Origin: Thiodiazotropha sp040507225
GTDB lineage: Bacteria; Pseudomonadota; Gammaproteobacteria; Chromatiales; Chromatiaceae
DNA length: 64,000 nt
Direction: 5' to 3'
Assembly (NCBI GenBank): GCA_040507225.1
Contig: JBEVVG010000002.1
Location: 868,001 to 932,000, forward strand
Made by a program: the position numbers and the translations under genes. The first letter of the stretch is position 1, and each line of letters begins with the position of its first letter. Shown here one piece after another: positions 1 through 7,482 of this stretch. The notes beneath the pieces were generated by a model that was not told where the DNA came from, made no database searches, and was given only the letters and a program-made list of their open reading frames with translations.

Positions 1-956
1 CGCAGGCGATAGAAACGCACGACCGAATCGACCCGGATGATTTCCTTGCCCTGTTCATCGAAGAAGATCAGTGACGGGGTGTAAAAGAGCCCCAGTTCCT
101 CGGCCCAGCGTTTAGCCGTGGTGCGGCGTCCGTCGGGGGTGATGACCGGGGTGTCGGCGTGGATATCGAGTTGCACGTTGTCGAAATCCCGTATCAGCCG
201 GTTGATCGCCGGGTCGCGCAGGGGCTCACCATGCAACACGTCGCAGGCGTGGCAGTTTCCCTGTTCGAAATATACGACCAACGGACGCTGGCCGGGAAAC
301 CGGCTGCGGTCCAGATTGTGCGGGGGTGGTATGAAGAACTCCTCCTCGTTCAGGTCACCGGGTTCGAAGGCGGTGCCGGAGTCACCCCGGGACAGGTAGC
401 GGGGAAAGGGTTCCTTCAGGTAGTGCTGGTCCGCGACGTATTCCAGCGCGGCTCGAAACTGATAGGGCGGGTAATAGCCCCGCAGACGAAACACCTGTTT
501 ACCCTGGGCGTCGTAAAAGATCAGCGAGGGCGTGAAATTGGTGTCTTCCCGCAAGGCGTATTCCCGCTCGGTGAGGAGATCGCCCTCGGGGGTAGTGACT
601 TCCTCCGGACTCCAGATGTCGATGGGCACGATATCGAAATGCTGGCGCGTGTAATCCGTGATATCGGACAGCCCGAAGTTGACCTCCAAAAGCATCCGGC
701 AATAGGGGCAGCGCTTCTGTCCGAAGTAGACGATCAACCCCTGCTTGCCGCTGCCGATTGCTTCCTTGAGGTCGCTGGGGAGGTCGAGAAAACTCTTTTT
801 GAACCACTCCGGATAGACCAGCAGCTCTTTCATCGGCAGGTCGTCGAAAGAGTAGGCATCTTCGTCCGGGCCGGTGGCGGCAGGCAACGGACGAGTGAGG
901 ATGAAAAGCATCAATGTGCAGAGTGCCGCTGGAAGCGTGACGCGTGGCATTATCAT
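1..956 (-). CDS. Tandem thioredoxin-fold (SoxW-like) periplasmic protein, partial
   Basis: The gene starts at 956 (a second in-frame ATG is at 950) and is open to the left edge, so the C-terminus is missing; 318 residues are visible. Residues 1-27 look like a signal peptide. Two thioredoxin-like domains follow. The first has C83-P-Y-C86 and a later FTPSLIFYD strand carrying the cis-proline. The second has C235-H-A-C238 and a matching YTPSLIFFDEQGK strand. The repeated CxxC plus TPSL pairing is typical of SoxW/thioredoxin_2 proteins. These are periplasmic thiol-disulfide proteins, often found near sulfur oxidation or c-type cytochrome maturation genes. The domain duplication is read directly; the sulfur-oxidation link is inference, because no sox gene is visible. 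It is divergent from the gene at 1183. Confidence 0.8.
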   Translation of the reverse strand, partial: MIMPRVTLPAALCTLMLFILTRPLPAATGPDEDAYSFDDLPMKELLVYPEWFKKSFLDLPSDLKEAIGSGKQGLIVYFGQKRCPYCRMLLEVNFGLSDITDYTRQHFDIVPIDIWSPEEVTTPEGDLLTEREYALREDTNFTPSLIFYDAQGKQVFRLRGYYPPYQFRAALEYVADQHYLKEPFPRYLSRGDSGTAFEPGDLNEEEFFIPPPHNLDRSRFPGQRPLVVYFEQGNCHACDVLHGEPLRDPAINRLIRDFDNVQLDIHADTPVITPDGRRTTAKRWAEELGLFYTPSLIFFDEQGKEIIRVDSVVRFYRL

Positions 957-1182
957 GGTTCGGTCGTTGGTTCTCAGCCTTTGTTGTTGCTTTGAGTGTC
1001 TGGAGAGGGAACCGGTTCCTGTTCATCACCAGCCATCGATACTGCCTGGTGGGCATAGTACACAAGCATAGCCGATGGGACAAAATAGCGTATGGGGTTT
1101 GGCCGCAGGGTGTTTTCTTCTATGATTCGGGTGAGAAACCAGATCTGTGATCTGCCAATCCAAATTCAGAGGGAGAATCGAA

Positions 1183-1737
1183 ATGAGAGAGTACACTCGA
1201 GGCCTGACGGCCATTGCACTTCTGGCCCTGTCCATGAACGTGGCGGCGGAAGGGGATCCGGCGGCCTATTGTAACCAGGCCGCCAAACTGTATCAGGAGG
1301 ACGATATTGCGGGCGCCGTGGAAGAGGCCAAGTGGTGCCTCGAGTCCCTCGAGCAGTTGCAGCAATCCCGCAAGAGCGAACGCTTTCCCAAGGATGTGGC
1401 GGGATGGAATCGCGGAGAAATCGAGCAGAACAAGATGATGGGGTTCTCCAATATCAGCACCGAATACAACAAGGGTGACAAGATGATCGAAGCCAGTTAC
1501 ACCAGTGGCGGCGGTGGCATGGGCGCCATGTTCAGCCAGATGGGTCTGGCCGGCGGGGGCAAGAAGATCCGGCTCGGCCGCTACACCGGTATGGTCATGG
1601 AAGAGGGCAGTCGCAACGAGATCATGATCAGCCTCAAGATGACGCCGGGAATGCTGAATCTGTCCAGCAGCAGTGCGTCTCTGGAAGAACTGAGCAAATT
1701 CGCCAAGGCTTTTCCTGTCAGCGACATCGATCAGTAG
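1183..1737 (+). CDS. Secreted protein of unknown function, 184 aa
   Basis: I do not recognise a family. The ATG at 1183 follows GGGAG at a good distance and opens a signal peptide (residues 1-22, ending NVAA). The mature part starts with a short TPR-like helical stretch (about residues 26-58, with YC and WC cysteines that could form a disulfide). A middle part is rich in glycine and methionine (GGGGMGAMF), and a C-terminal part has alternating strands and a serine-rich run. Probably periplasmic. An upstream in-frame GTG/ATG at 1147 exists but would destroy the signal peptide. A perfect 10-bp hairpin follows the stop at 1749-1772. It stands alone between divergent and convergent neighbours. 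Confidence 0.75.
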   Translation: MREYTRGLTAIALLALSMNVAAEGDPAAYCNQAAKLYQEDDIAGAVEEAKWCLESLEQLQQSRKSERFPKDVAGWNRGEIEQNKMMGFSNISTEYNKGDKMIEASYTSGGGGMGAMFSQMGLAGGGKKIRLGRYTGMVMEEGSRNEIMISLKMTPGMLNLSSSSASLEELSKFAKAFPVSDIDQ

Positions 1738-1748
1738 AGGCCGGGTGA

Positions 1749-1772
1749 CCGAAAGGTAAGGATACCTTTCGG
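1749..1772. terminator. Hairpin between convergent genes
   Basis: A perfect 10-bp stem, CCGAAAGGTA / TACCTTTCGG, with an AGGA loop lies 11 bases after the stop at 1737 and just before the end of cysQ on the other strand. There is no clear T run on either side, so it may be a weak bidirectional terminator or an mRNA 3'-end stabiliser. Confidence 0.5.
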
Positions 1773-1783
1773 GTTAATATGGG

Positions 1784-2587
1784 TCAGCTTGATGCATCCA
1801 GGTAAGCGGACCAATCCCTCTGCTCATCACCAAACACCAGGAAGTAAGGATTGAGCAACGAATCCTTGGTGTTGTAACTGAGCGTCTGCAGGTCCAGGGT
1901 GGTCACCCGGCCACCCGCGGCCTCCACCACCGCCTGGGCTGCGGCGGTGTCCCACTCGGAGGTCGGTCCCAGTCTCGGGTAGACATCCGCCTTGCCTTCC
2001 GCCACCAGACAGAGTTTCAGAGAACTGCCCATGCTGACCATCTCGTGCTCGCCCAGGCGTTCCAGGTAGGCCCGTAGTGAATCCCCGGCGTGGGAGCGGC
2101 TGCCCACCACCCGGGCCGGGTGTGCACAGGGGGTGGTGACCCGGATCGCCTGTTGTCTCTCCGCCCCGGTCTGTTTGAAAGCGCCTGTCCCGGCGATACC
2201 GTAGTACAGGGTGTCGAGCACTGGTGCGTAGACCGCGCCGAACACTGCCCGATGGTTATCGATCAGTGCGATGTTGACAGTGAATTCACCGTTGCGTTTG
2301 ACGAATTCCCGGGTGCCGTCCAAGGGGTCGATCAGCCAGTAACGCGGCCAGTCACGACGGATTTCGAAGGGAATCTTCGAGGACTCCTCGGAGAGTACCG
2401 GAATCTCCGGGGTGAGTTCTTCCAGGGTGCTGACGATCAGCCGGTGCGCGGCCAGATCGGCGGCGGTCAGCGGTGAGTTGTCCTGCTTGGTCTCGACTTC
2501 GAAGTCGGTATTGTAGATATCGAGAATGGCCTCGCCGGCCTGGCGGGTCAGATGCAGCAGCGCATCCAGCGATGTAGGTAGGCTCAC
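1784..2587 (-). CDS. cysQ: 3'(2'),5'-bisphosphate nucleotidase CysQ
   Basis: CysQ removes the 3' phosphate of adenosine 3',5'-bisphosphate (PAP) made during sulfate assimilation and other sulfo-transfer reactions. It belongs to the inositol monophosphatase fold. The protein is 267 aa, the usual size. Metal-binding motifs are visible: EE at 67-68, WLIDPLDGT at 84-92, and a C-terminal SEWDTAAAQAV. I chose the GTG at 2587 because it overlaps the nudE stop as GTGA and gives the family N-terminus; the longer frame to 2668 lies entirely within nudE. It is translationally coupled to nudE, a pairing seen in many gammaproteobacteria. Confidence 0.92.
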   Translation of the reverse strand: MSLPTSLDALLHLTRQAGEAILDIYNTDFEVETKQDNSPLTAADLAAHRLIVSTLEELTPEIPVLSEESSKIPFEIRRDWPRYWLIDPLDGTREFVKRNGEFTVNIALIDNHRAVFGAVYAPVLDTLYYGIAGTGAFKQTGAERQQAIRVTTPCAHPARVVGSRSHAGDSLRAYLERLGEHEMVSMGSSLKLCLVAEGKADVYPRLGPTSEWDTAAAQAVVEAAGGRVTTLDLQTLSYNTKDSLLNPYFLVFGDEQRDWSAYLDASS

Positions 2588-3120
2588 GTCAACAGTTTCC
2601 TTGCCATGCAGAGCGCCGCAATCGAGCGGGCCTCGGTGAAATCGGGTTGTTCGATCAGGCGGTCCCAATCAGAGAGTTTCCAGGGAACGACCTCGATCGG
2701 TTCCGGTTCGTCGCCGGTCAACCGGTCGGGGTGGAGATCCTGGGCGAGAATAGCATAGGTGTGGTGCTGGATGTAGGCGGGCGCCAGGGTGAATGTTTTC
2801 AACAGACTCAGTTTGCGTGCCGCGTAACCGACCTCCTCGCGCAACTCACGGTTGGCTGCCTGCAGCGGATCCTCCCCCTCCTCCATGCGCCCCTTGGGCA
2901 GGGCCAGTTGGTAGTCCTGACTGCCGGCGGAGTACTCCCGGATCAACAGCACCGTCTCATCGTCCAGCATCGGCAGCACCATCACCGATCCCCGGGGACC
3001 TCCCGCGATGCGTTCATAGACCCGTTTCTGGCCATTGCTGAATTCGAGTTCCATCTGTTCCACGCGGAAGATGCGGGTTTCGGCGATGAGGGTCTGTGAA
3101 AGGATTTTTGGTTTGCTCAT
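2584..3120 (-). CDS. nudE: ADP compounds hydrolase NudE
   Basis: This is a Nudix hydrolase of 178 aa that cleaves ADP-ribose, Ap3A and NADH-type substrates in E. coli NudE. The complete Nudix box spans about residues 77-99 (GRMEEGED...RELREEVGY), with the catalytic REXXEE glutamates intact. The N-terminal part (RVEQMELEFSNGQ) is typical of NudE/ADP-ribose pyrophosphatases. It is the first gene of a two-gene unit with cysQ and is divergent from yrfG. E. coli also has nudE (yrfE) close to and facing away from yrfG, which supports the specific NudE assignment. Confidence 0.9.
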   Translation of the reverse strand: MSKPKILSQTLIAETRIFRVEQMELEFSNGQKRVYERIAGGPRGSVMVLPMLDDETVLLIREYSAGSQDYQLALPKGRMEEGEDPLQAANRELREEVGYAARKLSLLKTFTLAPAYIQHHTYAILAQDLHPDRLTGDEPEPIEVVPWKLSDWDRLIEQPDFTEARSIAALCMARKLLT

Positions 3121-3260
3121 GATGACGGGGTGTGATCCAGGTCAGCGGGGTTTTCGAGGGGTTCGTGCCACTTTTTTGCCCGGGATGCGGTTCAATCAGG
3201 ACTCAAGCTCGCAGGGATATTCGCGTATACTCTGCCATTTGTAATCATCGATGCAAGGCC

Positions 3261-3929
3261 ATGATTGACTGGAACGCGATAGACACCGTGATGCTGGATA
3301 TGGACGGCACCCTGCTGGACCTCCATTTCGATAACCACTTCTGGCTGGAATATGTGCCGCAGCGCTATGCCGAGGCTCAGGGCATCCCCGTGGAGGAGGC
3401 GACCGGAATTCTGCTGCAGCGTTACAAGAGTGTCGAAGGCACCCTGGACTGGTACTGCGTTGATCACTGGAGCCGTGAGTTGGGTCTGGATATTGCCCTG
3501 CTCAAGGAAGAGGTGGACCATTTGATCGCGGTGCATCCCCATGTCGTGGATTTCCTCGATCAGCTTATGTGCGCCGGCAAGGACCGGGTGCTGGTGACCA
3601 ATGCGCACCAGAAAACCCTGGCCCTGAAGATGGAGAAGACCCGCCTGGCCGGTTTTTTCAACCAGGTGATCAGCTCACATCAGCTGGGACTTCCCAAGGA
3701 GCACCCCGAGTTCTGGTGCCGGTTGAAGAACCTTCATCCCTTTGATCCCGAGCGCACCCTGTTCGTGGACGACAGCCCGCATGTCCTGAAAACGGCCGAA
3801 GCCTACGGCATCCGCTGGATTCTGGCAGTGCTCAAGCCCGATTCCCAACAGCCCGCCCGGGAGGACTGTCAGTTTCCCTCGATCCGGGATTTCTCGGAGA
3901 TCACCACGGGTCTGCGCTGTCAGGTGTAA
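3261..3929 (+). CDS. yrfG: GMP/IMP nucleotidase YrfG (HAD family)
   Basis: YrfG is a HAD-superfamily phosphatase that dephosphorylates purine nucleoside monophosphates. The 222-aa protein starts at 3261 (MIDWNAIDTVMLDMDG). Motif I, DMDGT, has the nucleophile D13 and acid/base D15. Motif II is the VTN of DRVLVTNAHQKT, a lysine follows in the third motif (LGLPKEHP), and motif IV is FVDDSP. The upstream frame from 3132 lacks homology, so this ATG is preferred. Its last 29 bases overlap the 3' end of the convergent gene at 3901-4398. Confidence 0.9.
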   Translation: MIDWNAIDTVMLDMDGTLLDLHFDNHFWLEYVPQRYAEAQGIPVEEATGILLQRYKSVEGTLDWYCVDHWSRELGLDIALLKEEVDHLIAVHPHVVDFLDQLMCAGKDRVLVTNAHQKTLALKMEKTRLAGFFNQVISSHQLGLPKEHPEFWCRLKNLHPFDPERTLFVDDSPHVLKTAEAYGIRWILAVLKPDSQQPAREDCQFPSIRDFSEITTGLRCQV

Positions 3930-4398
3930 TCAGTTCCCTCAACGCTCCGGCTGACTGGGCGTACTCGATTCCGGTGATGCGCCCGTCCTGCACCGTCAGG
4001 CGGGTGACCGAATCCTCCTCGCGGGGCAGCCAGGCGGTTTCCTCCGCTTCATAACCGAGCATGATCCGGTAGCTGTAATCACGCATCGTGGGCAGGGCGA
4101 AGAGGCGGGTGACCAGCCCGGGCATGCGGCTGATGTCACTGATCACGATGATTCCCTGTGCCGCCAACTCCTGCTGGGGCCGCTCCCCAAGCACCTCGTG
4201 AATGGTTTCTCCGGCGGCCTTGCCCGGGGCGAACAAAATCAGTTGGGCCCCGTGCAGATTCATTGCCTTGCCATGCTGGTCCGGCAAGGTGGTTTCAGGC
4301 AGGGAATCCCCGGTCACGAGGGGGTCGGCCTGTGTCGCTGCGGCAGCGATGAACAGGATTAGAAATATCGTCGTTACTAAATGGGTGCGCAGTGACAT
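3901..4398 (-). CDS. Exported thioredoxin-like protein without cysteines
   Basis: A 165-aa protein with an N-terminal signal peptide (residues 1-24, ...AAATQA). The remainder resembles a redoxin/thioredoxin fold: a LPDQHGKAMNL segment as in AhpC/TlpA-like proteins, a QLILFAPGKAAGE strand-turn-helix where a CxxC site would normally sit, and a later RLFALPTM. There is no cysteine anywhere, so redox catalysis is excluded; a structural or chaperone role is possible. Start at 4398 is chosen because it begins the signal peptide; the 17 upstream codons lack support. It overlaps yrfG tail to tail. Function unknown. Confidence 0.7.
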   Translation of the reverse strand: MSLRTHLVTTIFLILFIAAAATQADPLVTGDSLPETTLPDQHGKAMNLHGAQLILFAPGKAAGETIHEVLGERPQQELAAQGIIVISDISRMPGLVTRLFALPTMRDYSYRIMLGYEAEETAWLPREEDSVTRLTVQDGRITGIEYAQSAGALRELITPDSADPW

Positions 4399-4628
4399 GA
4401 TGCTCAATCGCTCTCCAGTGGCTGATCCGTGACATGAGTAGACCTGCAACCGGGCGCCATGTTCCGGAGCCTGACAGGACGGATTCTGGGGTTATATCTG
4501 CCATTCTCCCGGTGTTTCAGCGGCAGGCACGCAAGGCATGTAACGGAACCCGGGTGTCATGGAGTTCCGATGATAAGCCCGACTCATGCTGGGTTCCAGG
4601 CAAGCCGCTGCTGCGCGGTGTGCGGGGT

Positions 4629-4669
4629 ACGCACTCCCGCCTCATCTGAGAGATGAGGCGGGAGTGCGT
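4629..4669. repeat. Perfect 19-bp inverted repeat with 3-nt loop
   Basis: Arms 4629-4647 and 4651-4669 are perfectly complementary around a GAG loop (ACGCACTCCCGCCTCATCT and its complement). It lies 10 bases beyond the peroxiredoxin stop, so it would form the 3' end of that transcript. No T run follows on either strand. It may protect the mRNA 3' end, or terminate transcription together with downstream sequence. Confidence 0.8.
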
Positions 4670-4678
4670 CCGTTCGGC

Positions 4679-5329
4679 TCAGATGGCCTTCTTGCAGAAG
4701 TACCAGTCAGTACACTCGTACTCGCCGCTTTCGCTGCGGGCCTGGGCCTCTTCCGCACTGGCCGGAGGCGGTACGATCACCTTCTCACCCGGCTGCCAGT
4801 TCTCCGGGGTGGCGACCTTGTGCTCGTCGGAGGTCTGCAGGGCCTTGACCAGACGCAGGATCTCATCGATGGAACGGCCGTTGGTCATCGGGTAGTAGAT
4901 CATGGCCCGCAGCACCCCATTCGGATCGATGATGAACGTGGCACGCACCGCTGAGGTGTCGCTGGCGCCCGGCTGGATCATGCCGTAGGCGCGAGCCACC
5001 TGCATCGACAGGTCGGCGATGATCGGAAAGCCGATATCCACGCCGAATTTCTCCTTGATGTTGCGCTCCCAGGCGATATGCGAGTAGGTGCTGTCGATCG
5101 ACAGACCGATCAGTTCGCATCCGACCGCCTGGAACTCGGCATGACGCTGGGCGAAGGCGATGAACTCGGTGGTGCAGACTGGAGTGAAGTCCGCCGGGTG
5201 GGAGAACAGCACCAGCCATTGGCCGCGGTAGTCATCCAGGTTTTTGACCCCGTGGGTGGTGGGGGCCTGGAAGGCCGGGGCGGCTTCGTTCAAACGGGGC
5301 ATGCTGTGGATCTGGGTGACGTTTTCCAT
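4679..5329 (-). CDS. Peroxiredoxin, Prx6 type with C-terminal cysteines
   Basis: A thiol peroxidase of 216 aa that reduces H2O2 and organic peroxides. The peroxidatic cysteine is C52 in HPADFTPVCTTE. The C-terminal domain carries two more cysteines, C206 and C212 (YECTDWYFCKK). That is the layout of the archaeal-type Prx6 group, as in the Aeropyrum peroxiredoxin, where a C-terminal cysteine resolves the sulfenic acid. The SD AGAGGT sits 9 bases before the ATG. It is a single-gene unit: a long upstream region with an AT-rich palindrome (5471-5494) may hold its regulation, and a strong hairpin follows the stop. Confidence 0.93.
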   Translation of the reverse strand: MENVTQIHSMPRLNEAAPAFQAPTTHGVKNLDDYRGQWLVLFSHPADFTPVCTTEFIAFAQRHAEFQAVGCELIGLSIDSTYSHIAWERNIKEKFGVDIGFPIIADLSMQVARAYGMIQPGASDTSAVRATFIIDPNGVLRAMIYYPMTNGRSIDEILRLVKALQTSDEHKVATPENWQPGEKVIVPPPASAEEAQARSESGEYECTDWYFCKKAI

Positions 5330-5470
5330 TGTGTTTACCTCTCGATAATTCAGTTCAGTGGGATACTTTAAGTGTTGGCGTTGCCGCCTGACTTGAACGT
5401 TATGTTAGGGAGGCAGGGGAAGTTTTAGAAATCGTTTGTCTCGCTGACAGTGATAGGTTTAATAAATTGA

Positions 5471-5494
5471 GAATTATCAATTGATAGATAATTC
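5471..5494. promoter_or_regulatory. AT-rich 24-bp palindrome upstream of peroxiredoxin gene
   Basis: GAATTATC - 8 bases - GATAATTC forms a perfect inverted repeat in an AT-rich patch inside GC-rich DNA, about 140 bp upstream of the peroxiredoxin start. The GATAAT/ATTATC half-sites recall Fur-type operators, but their order is reversed compared with the classic Fur box. It is a candidate operator only. Confidence 0.4.
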
Positions 5495-5539
5495 CCAATT
5501 ATTTCCATGTCGGCGTCAGCACCCTTCCAGGCGCGGTTA

Positions 5540-6427
5540 TCAGGTTTGCTCCGGGCGATCCGCCTGCGCACCTTCCCATGCCAGCATGGCCAGTTTGCGG
5601 GTGCTGCCCCAGTGATAGCTGCCGGGCTCACCACTGGAGCGGATGACCCGGTGACAGGGGATCAGGTAGCCGATCCGGTTCGCAGCCAGGGCAGAGCCGA
5701 CGCTGCGATGGGCTTTGGGTTGACCGGTCAGGCGGGCCAGGGTGCTGTAGGTGGCGATCTGTGCTGAACCTATACCCAGCAGGGCCTCCCACACCTTGAT
5801 TTGGAAATTGGTGCCTTTGAGCAGCAGATGCAGCTGACGGACACCCGGCTGAGTGGGAAAGATGTCGGAGATGAGTCGCTCGGCCCCGGCAGCGTCATGA
5901 TGGAATTGCGCATGGGGCCAGGATTGCGAGAGCAGGGCCAGGGCGGGAATCTTCCCCTGATCGTGAAATGAGAGGTGGCTGATGCCCCGTCCGCTCCAGG
6001 CCAGCAGGGCCGCTCCGAAGGGGGAGTCCGCTCGCCCGTAATGCAGATCAATGTCGGCCCCGCCGCGTTTGATCTCGCCCGGGGTCAAGGCCTCACAGGA
6101 GACCATCAGATCATGCAGACGGCCAGGGCCCGACAACCCGAGGTCCAGACTGAGGTTGAGCAGATCGGAGGATTCCCGCAACCGGGACAGGGCGTACTCC
6201 TTGGTAAGAAACTGCAGGAAGCGCTTGGGTGAGATGCCGGCCCAGGCGTGAAAGGTGCGCTGCAGGTGGTATTGACTCAGGCCGACCGCGTGTGCGACCT
6301 CGGCCAGCGAGGGGTGCTGCAACGCATGCTGACGGATGAATTCGATTGCCTGGGTAATGGTGGCGTAGCTGTCTGGCATGGAGTACGGGTCTGTAGGCTC
6401 GGCTGGGCGATGCAATGCTGGTTGCAT
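5540..6427 (-). CDS. AraC-type HTH fused to O6-alkylguanine-DNA methyltransferase (Ada-like)
   Basis: A 295-aa fusion. Residues 21-115 are an AraC-type helix-turn-helix domain (LAEVAHAVGLSQYHLQRTFH...GISPKRF). Residues 125-290 are a methylguanine methyltransferase with the acceptor cysteine C258 in the IPCHRVI motif and the DNA-reading helix with RSVGSALAANR. It repairs O6-methylguanine by suicidal alkyl transfer. Unlike full-length Ada it lacks the N-terminal zinc domain that senses methylphosphotriesters, so self-induction by that route is unlikely. The start is uncertain between ATG 6427 and ATG 6379; neither has a strong SD. One copy of a dispersed repeat lies directly upstream of 6427. 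Confidence 0.88.
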   Translation of the reverse strand: MQPALHRPAEPTDPYSMPDSYATITQAIEFIRQHALQHPSLAEVAHAVGLSQYHLQRTFHAWAGISPKRFLQFLTKEYALSRLRESSDLLNLSLDLGLSGPGRLHDLMVSCEALTPGEIKRGGADIDLHYGRADSPFGAALLAWSGRGISHLSFHDQGKIPALALLSQSWPHAQFHHDAAGAERLISDIFPTQPGVRQLHLLLKGTNFQIKVWEALLGIGSAQIATYSTLARLTGQPKAHRSVGSALAANRIGYLIPCHRVIRSSGEPGSYHWGSTRKLAMLAWEGAQADRPEQT

Positions 6428-6436
6428 CTTATGGCT

Positions 6437-6462
6437 AGTTAACACTAATCCGATAGTCCCTG
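6437..6462 (-). repeat. Dispersed intergenic element, copy A (inverted partner of copy B)
   Basis: Read on the minus strand this is a copy of the motif with core CGGATTAGTGTTAAC. It is the inverted partner of copy B at 6575-6606, with 2-3 mismatches over 26 bp. Similarity continues past the 26 bp: after a gap, GAGCTGTCTTT at 6465-6475 matches AAAGACAGCCCC at 6546-6557 in inverse orientation. It abuts the likely start of the methyltransferase gene. Confidence 0.7.
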
Positions 6463-6558
6463 CTGGAGCTGTCTTTATGCCCAGCAAGGCAGAATGAGCA
6501 TAGTCTAGCCCGGCTGCATGAGCGAATGATCACGCCGCTGAGTGAAAAGACAGCCCCA

Positions 6559-6570
6559 GCCCTTCGGGGC
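6559..6570. repeat. UUCG tetraloop hairpin inside the inverted-repeat element
   Basis: GCCC-TTCG-GGGC is a small, very stable hairpin present only in the right-hand half of the 6434-6607 element; the left half lacks these bases. It looks like an insertion or a retained piece of a larger ancestral element. Confidence 0.55.
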
Positions 6571-6574
6571 GCAA

Positions 6575-6606
6575 CAGGGGCTATCGGATTAGTGTTAGCA
6601 GACCCT
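6575..6606 (+). repeat. Dispersed intergenic element, copy B
   Basis: CTATCGGATTAGTGTTAGCA followed by GACCCT is the best-preserved copy of a motif also seen at 6437-6462 (inverted), 37454-37480, 52231-52260 and 54779-54804. The sequence can fold as GGG-GCTA / TAGC-CCC around a 12-base loop that holds the most conserved bases. Confidence 0.7.
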
Positions 6607-6870
6607 ACTGGGCCGGCGATGAGCGCACCACCCGTTTCTTGCGCTTCAGTCTGCAGCCGGATCCCGTAATTCGGACCGCTGGCGAGTTGATGGTTCATCG
6701 ATGAGCTGAGCGGACCTGGGCGGCACCCGGCCATGCGGATGTGGCAATTACCCCGGGCAATGCAGGTCATCCGGGGGAACCGCAGGGTGTGTCGATCACT
6801 ATACTGGAGTTTGTACATTCACCAGATCAAAAGTTTTTGATCGCTCAGTATCTGCTTTGAGGTGACACAC
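6604..6870. other. Non-coding stretch before the DUF1772-like gene
   Basis: Together with the repeats at 6437-6606 this forms a gap of about 440 bp without a convincing gene; the one longer reading frame on the minus strand (6435-6818) has no family features. Near the 3' end is an 18-bp palindrome (6825-6842) and then the SD GAGGTG at 6859-6864. Confidence 0.5.
6825..6842. promoter_or_regulatory. 18-bp palindrome GATCAAAA-GT-TTTTGATC
   Basis: A perfect 8-bp inverted repeat with a 2-bp centre lies 28 bases before the ATG at 6871. Its position in the leader suggests an operator or a short RNA hairpin. No family could be assigned. Confidence 0.4.
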
Positions 6871-7365
6871 ATGAATCCCCTTGAAGTGCCGCTGTTTCTG
6901 GCGACGTTTCTCTGCTCGCTGGTGGCAGGTTTTCTGTTCGCATTCGCGGTCGTGGTGATGGCGGGTCTCAGGAGCCTCGATGACCGGGCCTTTGTGCGGG
7001 CGTTTCAGGTCATGGATCGGGTCATCCAGAATAATCAGCCGATCTTCGTTGCGGTTTGGGCCGGTTCCGTGATCGCCCTGATCGCTGCGGCGCTTTTCGG
7101 CTTCCGGCAGTTACAGGGGGGCGAGTGGTGGCTTCTGTTCGGTACCGTGCTGACATATCTCCTGGGTGTGCAGTTGACCACGTTCACCATCAATGTTCCG
7201 CTCAACAACCGTCTCCAGTCACTCGATGTCGACGCCTTGGATGATGCCCGGTTGCAACAGGAACGGACCGGGTTCGAAGGGCGGTGGGTTCGCTGGAATC
7301 TGAGTCGCACGGTCTGGTCGAGTCTGGTTTCATTGTCCTTGATACTGCTCTCTCTCAGGGTTTGA
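6871..7365 (+). CDS. DUF1772-like integral membrane protein
   Basis: A 164-aa protein with four predicted membrane helices at about residues 8-32, 55-77, 83-103 and 144-163. The N-terminal half (FLCSLVAGFLFAFAVVVMAGL), an F-MDRVIQNNQP segment, and the T-NVPLNNRL motif after helix 3 match the DUF1772/anthrone-oxygenase-like family, whose bacterial members have no firm role. The ATG at 6871 is chosen because the SD GAGGTG ends 6 bases before it; an upstream GTG at 6862 overlaps that SD. It is monocistronic. Confidence 0.8.
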   Translation: MNPLEVPLFLATFLCSLVAGFLFAFAVVVMAGLRSLDDRAFVRAFQVMDRVIQNNQPIFVAVWAGSVIALIAAALFGFRQLQGGEWWLLFGTVLTYLLGVQLTTFTINVPLNNRLQSLDVDALDDARLQQERTGFEGRWVRWNLSRTVWSSLVSLSLILLSLRV

Positions 7366-7482
7366 GAGGCTGTTCGCAGGTCTCGCGTTGTTGGGTCGCT
7401 GAAGCTCACTTGATCCGCATACCCGGCGTAACAGAGATCTCCAGCGGAGTTGTCCGGTAAACTATGGTTTCAGAGGTGAGGC

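Noticed and set aside
159..995. Plus-strand frame over the first gene
   Set aside because: The minus-strand protein with two thioredoxin domains explains the region; the plus frame has no features.
5453..5487. Two ATAG motifs as an OxyR site
   Set aside because: They are 31 bp apart and lack the paired CTAT half-sites at the spacing expected for OxyR.
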